In this document: positions 19,042-27,000 of the stretch, one piece after another
Position numbering within the stretch: the stretch's first letter is position 1
How the letters are laid out: every line of letters starts with the position of its first letter
Source of the DNA: Bulleidia sp. zg-1006
GTDB lineage: Bacteria; Bacillota_I; Bacilli_A; Erysipelotrichales; Erysipelotrichaceae
Length of the DNA: 64,000 nt
NCBI RefSeq assembly: GCF_016812035.1
Contig: NZ_CP069178.1
Span: 1,426,001 to 1,490,000, forward strand
Direction: 5' to 3'
The notes under the pieces: model-generated
Seen by the model: only the letters and a program-made list of their open reading frames with translations
Databases searched by the model: none
What the model was told of the DNA's origin: nothing
Made by a program: the position numbers and the translations under genes

Positions 19042-19290
19042 ATGATTAACGATTCAATTAGTTCTATCATCGCTCTTAAAGATGATGAAGTAGAATACTG
19101 TAAAGAGGTAATATCTAAAAAGAATAATAAAGATGTACACACCTTCTATGTACGCTTAGTAAACCACGGAGGTAGATGCCCTTATGATACTAAGTTTAGA
19201 TAACGGGTATACATCCTACTCACCGGATAAACTAACTAACAAGGTTAAGAAATCAAGTAATCACATAAAAAGGAAATGATAAATCACTCC
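19042..19290 (+). pseudogene. ISL3-family transposase, N-terminal remnant
   Basis: The open part starts at ATG 19042 and gives 'MINDSISSIIALKDDEVEYC' and later 'VRLVNHGGRCPY', the zinc-ribbon start of ISL3 transposases. It then stops at 19203; the following homologous pieces ('DNGYTSYSPDKLTNKVKKSS', then 'MINHSIISL') continue in other frames, so at least two frameshifts are present. The catalytic domain is gone. The family assignment rests on the N-terminal pattern. Confidence 0.6.
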
Positions 19291-19400
19291 ATCATTTCCT
19301 TAACTTTAGGTAAAACCCCACGTTTTTCAAAGGGTTTTCCTACAAAATTTCAAAGGTTTTTCCAATCAATCCTACGAAATTTCAAATTACCGATTCTTGG

Positions 19401-19423
19401 TCTAACTTTTAGGCTTCACTTCA
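19401..19423 (-). repeat. IS3-like terminal sequence, solo copy A1
   Basis: On the minus strand this reads TGAAGTGAAGCCTAAAAGTT followed by AGA, similar to the ends of IS150-group IS3 elements. It sits just after the 3' end of the adhesin gene. A related copy is at 38009-38031. Confidence 0.5.
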
Positions 19424-19429
19424 AAGTCT

Positions 19430-21913
19430 TTATTGCTGTTGTCTTTTTCTAATACCCAACAGAACAAGTAAACTTCCTGAAACAAACATCAACCAAGCGT
19501 ATAGGAACGGATTGGTTCTATCTTCTGTTTTTGGTACGGTTTTATTTGGTGGTGTTGGCGGCGTAGGTGGCGTATCTTTGGTATTTGTAATCTCAAATCC
19601 ATTCTTTGCGTCTCCTGTGATAGCTGTTGTATAGCCACTTACTTTTTCTTCCTCAATATCGTATTTTATTTCATGTCCATCATTTTTATCATACTTCTCA
19701 AGATTTTCAAACCTGTGTTTCCAGCCATTTCCATCATTTAGCTTTACACTGTCAATTCTAACACCGTCTTTTAATAGGTTAACTGTTATTTCATTCAGTT
19801 TTTTACCTACCCATACCTTTTTAATCGGAATCGATATTTCTTCTGTATTTGTATTTTTAATGACAAAGCCATTTTCCACATCACCGCTTATTTCGGATTT
19901 GTAATTTGGCATTTGTTCTTCTCTAACCTCATACTTTATCGCTTTTCCGTCTTTGTACTTTTTAAGATTTGTAAATGTATGCTGCCAGTCGTTAGCTTCA
20001 TTGAGCTCCACCGTTTGAATCTTTTCATTGTCAGCAAATAGAGAAACTCTTGCTGAATTCTCTTTTTTACCTACCCATATCTTTTTAACAGGAACTGATA
20101 TTTTTTCTGTATTTGTATTCTTTATCACAAAGCCGGTTGTCGCATTCCCGGTTATTTCGGATTTGTAATTCGGCATCTGCTCTTCTCTAACCTCATACTT
20201 TATCGCTTTTCCGTCTTTGTACTTTTTGAGATTTGTAAATACGTGCAGCCAGTTGTTAGATTCATTGAGCTCTACCGTTTGAATTTTTACACCATCGGCA
20301 AATAGAGAAACTCTTGCTGAATTCTCTTTTTTACCTACCCATATCTTTTTAACGGGAATTAATATTTTTTCTGTATTTGTGTTTTTGATTGTGAAGCCAT
20401 TTTCCACATCTCCGCTTATTTCGGATTTGTAATTCGGCATCTGCTCTTCTCTAACCTCATACTTTATCACTTTTCCGTCTTTGAACTTTCTGAGATTTGT
20501 AAATGTATGCTTCCAGTTGTTAGATTCATTGAGCTCCACCGTTTGAATTTTTACACCATCGGCAAATAGAGAAACTCTTGCTGAATTCTCCTTTTTATCC
20601 ACCCACACTTTTTTAACGGATACATCAATTTTTATAGGCTTATTTGTAATTGTTTTGATAGCTCCTCCGGCAGGAGTGACTTCCATTTCAAACTCCTCAT
20701 TTCCAAGCTCATATCCCCGTGGCGGTGTCTTTTCCTTTACCTTGTAAATTCCCTGTTCCAATACACCGGAAACCACAGTTCCATCAGCCCCTGTTTTCAA
20801 TTCAAAGCTTGTTCCATCGGGCTTTTTAACTTCAAATACGGCATTTGCCAAGCCCTTTGTATTATTTTCCGCATCCACCTTTATGAGTTTTATCTTGCTG
20901 GCTAAATCTCCATCTCCATGACCTCCGCTTTCAGCGAGTATATGAGAAGCAGTTACTACCCAGTTCTTTTGCTCGCTGGTAAGCTTCAGCTTATTTTTTA
21001 GGGTAGTACCCGGTGTATACGTCGATCTATATGTTAAACTATACTGATCACTGGTATCTCCAAGTTCCAAGCGAAATGTTTTCTTATCTGCAGAAAGTTT
21101 CAATTTAGAACTTATATCTACAATTTGAGCACTATTTTTATCGTAATCTCCATATTCATCAAATTGAACCTTTCTGAGAACGAAACTACCTTCTACAAAA
21201 GTTTCTCCCGTTCCCACCAGCGAATCCTCTACAATCGCATTTTTCAAATTTGCTTTTTTATGGTTTATTCTGGCATTCCATTCAGCCAAATTTGAATTCC
21301 CGATAACCTTTCCTCCCCACTTGCTTAAATGTTCATCTGTTATCTTCTTTCTTCCGATTATCTCTGTATCCGTACTCTTTGTCTTAACTCCAACGGATAT
21401 TTCAAAAACGTTTTTTTCATTCATTTTAACCTTTGTTTGTGCAAATTGTGCGGCCAGATACATGGTTCCCTTTACATTGTATTTATTTTCCACATTTTCC
21501 GTAAAGGTTACTCTCACCGTACCTCCCTCATCATTTAGGCCCGGATTTACCTGAGCCTTTGCTATTACAACGCCATCATCGTTTTTTATATCGAAATTCC
21601 TCGCTGTAACATCCGATGGGAATTTCATGGTATTCGGAAGTTTTACATTGAAATAATCCCCTTTATGAAGATTTGCTCCATGTTTAGATGCATCCCACTT
21701 CATCATTAAATAAAATGTATCGCTATGAAATATTTTATCTACTTTTTCTTTTTTCGTGTTTTGTATTTCAAAATCGGTAATCTCTACATCAACCTCTTTC
21801 TGCGTTCCTTCCGCAAAAACATTACCGGCTGGCATAAATACTTGAAACAACAATGCGAACATCATAGCCACAACCATAAATTTACTTCTTAATCTTGTTT
21901 TCAACTTTGTCAT
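19430..21913 (-). CDS. Cna-type cell-wall-anchored adhesin with Cna-B repeats
   Basis: This 827-aa surface protein has a signal peptide (about residues 1-35), a Cna/SdrG-like ligand-binding region (about 40-330, including 'WNARINHKKANLKNAIVEDS'), one SpaA-type prealbumin domain (about 345-430), four Cna-B repeats of 88 aa, a proline spacer 'TPPTPPTPP' and a C-terminal anchor 'VPKTED', a hydrophobic helix and 'RKRQQQ'. VPKTE departs from LPXTG, so sortase choice is uncertain; no sortase is in the window. AGGAGG touches the first ATG directly, so the TTG at 21904 is a better-spaced start and leaves the signal peptide intact. Likely role: adhesion to host matrix. Confidence 0.88.
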   Translation of the reverse strand: MTKLKTRLRSKFMVVAMMFALLFQVFMPAGNVFAEGTQKEVDVEITDFEIQNTKKEKVDKIFHSDTFYLMMKWDASKHGANLHKGDYFNVKLPNTMKFPSDVTARNFDIKNDDGVVIAKAQVNPGLNDEGGTVRVTFTENVENKYNVKGTMYLAAQFAQTKVKMNEKNVFEISVGVKTKSTDTEIIGRKKITDEHLSKWGGKVIGNSNLAEWNARINHKKANLKNAIVEDSLVGTGETFVEGSFVLRKVQFDEYGDYDKNSAQIVDISSKLKLSADKKTFRLELGDTSDQYSLTYRSTYTPGTTLKNKLKLTSEQKNWVVTASHILAESGGHGDGDLASKIKLIKVDAENNTKGLANAVFEVKKPDGTSFELKTGADGTVVSGVLEQGIYKVKEKTPPRGYELGNEEFEMEVTPAGGAIKTITNKPIKIDVSVKKVWVDKKENSARVSLFADGVKIQTVELNESNNWKHTFTNLRKFKDGKVIKYEVREEQMPNYKSEISGDVENGFTIKNTNTEKILIPVKKIWVGKKENSARVSLFADGVKIQTVELNESNNWLHVFTNLKKYKDGKAIKYEVREEQMPNYKSEITGNATTGFVIKNTNTEKISVPVKKIWVGKKENSARVSLFADNEKIQTVELNEANDWQHTFTNLKKYKDGKAIKYEVREEQMPNYKSEISGDVENGFVIKNTNTEEISIPIKKVWVGKKLNEITVNLLKDGVRIDSVKLNDGNGWKHRFENLEKYDKNDGHEIKYDIEEEKVSGYTTAITGDAKNGFEITNTKDTPPTPPTPPNKTVPKTEDRTNPFLYAWLMFVSGSLLVLLGIRKRQQQ
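19826..20617 (-). repeat. Three tandem 264-bp Cna-B coding repeats
   Basis: Three nearly identical 264-bp units (20354-20617, 20090-20353, 19826-20089) each encode an 88-aa Cna-B domain starting 'VKKxWVxKKENSARV'. A fourth unit downstream has diverged. The near-identity at DNA level suggests recent expansion and possible length variation. Confidence 0.85.
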
Positions 21914-22452
21914 CCTCCTTTTTCTCTAAGATTTAAATTCTTCTAACGCATATTCAGCTCGGAATCTGCTCGTATAAAAACCATATCTATCCCCTCCTAA
22001 ATCTTGTAACCGCTCGGTTTGGAACGAAAGGTAGACTTTAATTTACAGGTCAAAACCTATAAATAAAGAACGACTGCACATCTATAGAAAGTCTTTAAAT
22101 CCGTAGTAAATCACACAAAAAACCTTTCTTAATTACATATACCACAAAATGGTACGTAAAGTCTAACATTCTTGCCATTTAAAGTCTAGTATTCTTGACA
22201 TCTACAGCTAAATCTTTTTGACAGTTGGATAACTTTACACATTGATTCTTACTTATAAACCCTGTATATGACAGTTTCTTTTTATTTTTCTCTCATATAC
22301 CCTTTTTCTTTTAATCATTTTGTTATCAAGGTATGGTTGATTCCTATTTTTTCCCTGCCTTATACTGATTTCTTTATTTTTCTATGTCCATGATGAACCA
22401 TCATCATTAAAATCCAAGCCGACAAAAATATATGCAGAAGGAGCAATTCAAA
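21914..22452. other. Gene-free region upstream of the 827-aa adhesin
   Basis: No coding potential is visible in these 539 bases. They contain several copies of a TAAAGTCTA motif: one at 22031-22040 in minus orientation inside GGAACGAAAGGTAGACTTTA, and two in plus orientation at 22157-22201. The first is matched, inverted, near 29440. I see no firm promoter for the adhesin. Confidence 0.5.
22157..22201 (-). repeat. Direct repeat pair with 23-base period
   Basis: Two 22-base copies (22157-22178 and 22180-22201) share the core TAAAGTCTA followed by ATTCTTG, with three differences. A period of 23 bases is about two helical turns, as in tandem response-regulator sites. Confidence 0.55.
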
Positions 22453-23712
22453 CTATAGCTCGAGACTATTTTCCTCCAAAAGAAAATCGAATAAACTTAT
22501 ACCGGCAATCCCATTATCATCCCTTTGTGGCTTTATAACATCTTTCACAATTATTATTTTTTTGAAAGAATCGTTGATATTAAGTAGTGAATTTTTCTCC
22601 TGTTGTACCTTTTCCGGTGTCAGTAAACTATATGCTGATTGAATGTAGTATTTATTACTTCCCTTATTTGCTATGAAATCTACTTCAAGACGCTTTTTTT
22701 CATAAAATCCTTTTTTATTTTTTTCTTTCTTTTCAACCATGCCTACATCCACTTGGAACCCCCTTGCTCTGAGTTCGTTATATATTATATTTTCCATCAA
22801 ATGGGTTTCTTCCATCTGTCTAAATTCTAATTTTGCATTTCTTAATCCCACATCTTCAAAGTAGTATTTTAAAGGAGTACCAATGTATTTTCTTCCTTTA
22901 ACATCATACCTGTTTGCCTCATGAATCAAAAAACTCTCTTCCAAATATACAATATAATTTTTTATGGTATTCATACTGATGTCTGATTTTAGTGAGCTTT
23001 TGAAAGTATCAGCAATTCTCGATGGATTTGATAGAGAACCTACCGCTGATGCCAAAACCTTAATTAAATCTTCCATTTCTTGAAGTTTTTCAATCTTATA
23101 GCGTTCCTTGATATCTTTCAGATATGTTTCTTCAAACAAGTTTTTAAGATACTTTATTTTTTGTTCATCAGTTTTCATTGTAGCAACCAGTGGCAATCCA
23201 CCATACGTAACATACTCTGAAAATCCATGGTATTCGTCACCATCATAGATTTGCATAAATTCTTTAAATGTCAAAGGAAATACGTGGATTTCATCTCCTC
23301 TCCCACGAAACTGCGTAATAATGTCCTTTGATAAAAATTTGGAATTACTACCCGTAACATAAATATCTAAATTTTTAATAGGCAATAAAGAATTTAATAC
23401 TTCCTCAAAATCCTCAAGCATTTGAACTTCGTCTAAAAAAATATAATATTGTTTATCATCAACGATAGCACTCTCTATATATTCAAGAATGATATCAGGA
23501 TTTCTGTATTGCTTATTTTTTCTTTGGTCAAGCGACATCTCAATGATGTGTTTTTCATCAGTATTATGTTCTAATAGATAATTTTTAAATATATCAAATA
23601 ACAAATATGATTTTCCACTTCGTCTTAATCCGGTGATTACCTTAATCAAGCCATTATGCATTCTACCAATCAAATCTTCTAAATACTTATCTCTTGAAAT
23701 TTTCAAAGTCAT
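22453..23712 (-). CDS. AAA ATPase with DUF4143 domain
   Basis: This protein has an AAA_14 ATPase domain with Walker A 'GLRRSGKSYLL' and Walker B 'YYIFLDEVQML', a sensor-like 'VTGSNSKFL', and a C-terminal DUF4143 domain ('HLMENIIYNELRARGFQVDV', 'LEVDFIANK') of restriction-endonuclease-like fold. Its cellular role is not known for most members. I use the ATG at 23712 (419 aa), which follows GGAGG at short distance; a longer start at 23757 has no ribosome site. It stands alone in the island between two adhesins and is a common passenger of mobile regions. Confidence 0.85.
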   Translation of the reverse strand: MTLKISRDKYLEDLIGRMHNGLIKVITGLRRSGKSYLLFDIFKNYLLEHNTDEKHIIEMSLDQRKNKQYRNPDIILEYIESAIVDDKQYYIFLDEVQMLEDFEEVLNSLLPIKNLDIYVTGSNSKFLSKDIITQFRGRGDEIHVFPLTFKEFMQIYDGDEYHGFSEYVTYGGLPLVATMKTDEQKIKYLKNLFEETYLKDIKERYKIEKLQEMEDLIKVLASAVGSLSNPSRIADTFKSSLKSDISMNTIKNYIVYLEESFLIHEANRYDVKGRKYIGTPLKYYFEDVGLRNAKLEFRQMEETHLMENIIYNELRARGFQVDVGMVEKKEKNKKGFYEKKRLEVDFIANKGSNKYYIQSAYSLLTPEKVQQEKNSLLNINDSFKKIIIVKDVIKPQRDDNGIAGISLFDFLLEENSLEL

Positions 23713-23847
23713 GTACCTCCATTTAATATTAAAGGTCTTTTTCCCTTTAATTTTCATTATTGTACGTTATTAGTACTAAAGAATCAACATTTTCAATGAT
23801 ATTTATAGGTCATTTTCCCCTTAATTTTTATTTTATACTCGTTTCTA

Positions 23848-23906
23848 TAAAACAAAATAGATACCTCCAAAAATTAGTTTGTGTCTAACTTTTGGGGTGC
23901 ACTTCA
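23848..23906. repeat. Palindromic IS-end mini-element, copy B1
   Basis: CCAAAAATTAG and CTAACTTTTGG form a hairpin around TTTGTGT, and the right arm extends into GGGGTGCACTTCA, an IS3-like terminus on the minus strand. The same arrangement recurs at 40094-40147. No transposase is inside. Confidence 0.6.
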
Positions 23907-23943
23907 ATATCCATTTCCTCTTTCTTTAACGAAAGAAAAGAGA

Positions 23944-23983
23944 AAAGGCAACAGGAATTGGGCTGTTGTCTCCTGTTGCCTTT
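23944..23983 (-). terminator. Rho-independent terminator of the 1670-aa adhesin
   Basis: AAAGGCAACAGGA and TCCTGTTGCCTTT form a perfect 13-bp stem, followed on the minus strand by TTTTCTCTTTTC. Confidence 0.8.
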
Positions 23984-24021
23984 ATCTACTTCTTTTAATG
24001 AACTTTTATTATGCCTACTGC

Positions 24022-27000
24022 TTACACTCTTTTTCTTCTCATGTAAGTCACACCTAGTCCTGCACTCGAAGCCAGTAACATCATGAACAATAGGGCAATA
24101 TTACTGCTATCTCCTGTTCTTGGTGAATGTGGATTCTTTGGTTCAGGATTATGAGGAGTCTTTGGTGTTGGATTCTTCACCGTATTGGTATCATACTCGT
24201 TTACTCCATCGTTTACCTTGGCTTTGTTTCTTAACTCTTCACCATTTACATCCTCTACTACCTTTACCTTAAAGCTAACTGTCCAGCTTTCACCATTAGC
24301 TATTTTCTTTGTCCACTTAACCATTCCGTTTTCATACTTACCGCCATTATCTGCAGATACGAATTCAGTATGGGCCGGTAGCTTATCAGTAATGGTTACA
24401 TCACGTTCTTCTCCTGTCGTATTCTTGTAGCTAATAGCGTAGGTTAATTCCTGTCCAGGTTGAACTGTCTTACCATCGATGTTAGTCGTCGTTCCACCTG
24501 TGAATACTTCTTTCTTAGGCTCAGTTGGTGTAGGGTTATGGGTTTCATTCGTATCATACTCATTTTCACCATCCTTGACTTTTGCTGTATTAGTAAGCGT
24601 TGCTCCGTTGACGTCTTTGTCCACTTTGACGGTGAACTTAACGGTAACACTCTTACCTTTGGCTACATCAGCTGTCCATGTCACTTTACCATTTTCATGC
24701 TTACCACCATTTTCCGCAGATACGAAGCTTGTGTGAGCCGGGATGGTATCAGTGATGGTTGCTTTAACATCTTTACCTGTTGTGTTCTTGTAGGTAACGG
24801 CATAGGTTAATTCCTGTCCGGGGTTGACCTTCTTACCGTCAATGTTAGTCGTCGTTCCGCCTGTAAAGACTTCTTTCTTAGGTTCAGTTGGTGTAGGGTT
24901 ATGAGTTTCATTCGTATCATACTCATTTGTTCCGTCATTGACCTTGGCTTTGTTATCGACAGGGGCTCCGTTTACGTCCTTGTCTACTTTGACGGTGAAC
25001 TTAACGGTAACGCTCTTGTCTTTAGCGACATCAGCTGTCCATGTGACTTTACCGTTTGCGTATTGTCCACCATTTTCCGCAGATACAAAGCTGGTGTGAG
25101 CCGGGATAGTATCGCTAATCGTTGCTTTGACATCTTTACCTGTGGTGTTCTTGTAGGTAACGGCGTAAGTCAATTCTTGTCCAGGTTGAACTGTCTTACC
25201 ATCAATGTTGGTAGTTGTTCCACCTGTGAATACTTTTTTCTCAGGTTCAGTTGGTGTAGGGTTATGAGTTTCATTAGTGTCATACTCATTTGTGCCGTCA
25301 TTGACCTTGGCTTTGTTTCTTAACTCTTCGCCATTTACATCCTCTACTACTTTTACCTTAAAGCTAACTGTCCAGCTTTCTCCATGAGCTAGCTTCTTTG
25401 TCCACTTAACCATTCCATTTGCATACTGACCACCATTATCGGCGGATACGAACTCCGTATGGGCTGGAACTTTATCGCTGATAACAGCGTCGACTTCCTT
25501 ACCCTTGGTATTCTTGTAAGTAATGGAGTAAGTCAATTCTTGTCCGGGGTTGACCTTCTTACCATCGATGTTGGTAGTGGTACCACCTGTGAAGACTTCT
25601 TTCTTAGGTGGGACATGGGTATTGGTGATGATAAAGCCATCTTTAGCGTTTCCTTGTAGGTTGCTGTCATAAAGTGGCATCTTTTCTTCTTCTACGCTGT
25701 ACTTTATCTCATTTCCGTTCTTATACTTTTCAAGATTGGTGAAGGTATGTTGCCAATGGTTAGCCTTATTCAGAGTAACACCGGCTACTTTCTGACCGTC
25801 TGCTAAAAGATGAACGGTTGCTGAAGTTCCTTCTTTTCCTACCCATTTCTTGGTAACCGGAACGGATACTTTACCTGTAATGGTATTGGTAATGGTAAAG
25901 CCTGATTCTGCTGTACCGCTCCTACCTGAGATATATCCACCTAGACTTACTTCTTCAATATCATACTCAATCTTATTTCCATCCTTATCATACTTTGGAA
26001 GGTCTTTAAAGGTATGTTTCCAAGAATTCGCTTTACTTAGAGTGGCGGTAGCTTTTTCTACACCTCCTGCCTTTAGTTTTACAACAACTGAATCTTTTGC
26101 AGGTCCTACCCACTGCTTCGTTACCGAAACGGATACCTTTTCTACATTGGTGTTGGTAATCGTAAAACCTGTCTTTGCGTTTCCTGTGATGACAGTCTGA
26201 TAGCCCTTTAACTTATCTTCTTTAACGGTATAGGTGATTACTTTACCCTTATCGTCATACTTTGGACGACCGCTAAATGTCCACTGCCATTTATTGGATT
26301 CATTCAAATCCTTAAAGGCTACTTCTTTACCATTCGCAAGCAGTCCTACTCTTACCTTATCCTCTTTTTTACCATTCCAAACCTTTTTAACCGGAATGTT
26401 TACCTTCTCTACATTCTTATTGGTAATGGTAAAGCCATTCTTTGCGTCCCCTGTTGTTTTACTTTCATAGTTAGGGATGGCGACTTCTTTGACATCGTAC
26501 TCGATTTCTTTCCCGTCGATATTGTGTTTATCTAGGTTCTTGAAGCTGCCTTGCCATTTTTCAGCTTTTGTAAGAGTAAGGGTTTTGCCTGTATCTTTTC
26601 CATCTGCCAATAGTTTTACGGTGACAGTGTCTTTTTCAGGTCCTACCCACTGCTTCGTTACCTTAACTTCTACCTTTTCTCCCTTTGGATTATTGTACAT
26701 AGCTACATAGGCTCCGCTTCCTTGGTTGGTTAGTGTGATGACCTTTGAGTTGGCGGAAGTAGGGTTTTGTGTACTGTTTGGTTTCGCATCATTGATTGTT
26801 ACATCTTCGTAGCCTTTTGGATGGGCTGTTTCGACAAAGCGGTATTTACCGACCTTCAGTTTTTTAATCTGAACGGTTCCCTTATTGTCCGGTACTAACT
26901 GACCTTTATCCAGGCTTCCTTTTTCTACCATGTCCTGTTTTACAGTTACATCAGTCCATGTTTTACCATTGTCTTTTGTGGTTTGTAGTTTAAACTTAAA

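Noticed and set aside
19826-20617. Possible CRISPR-like array because of regular repeats
   Set aside because: The 264-bp units are protein-coding Cna-B repeats without short direct repeats and spacers.
24444-25323. Open frames of 68-140 codons on both strands inside the giant adhesin repeats
   Set aside because: They are periodic shadows of the 363-bp coding repeats and have no independent start signals.
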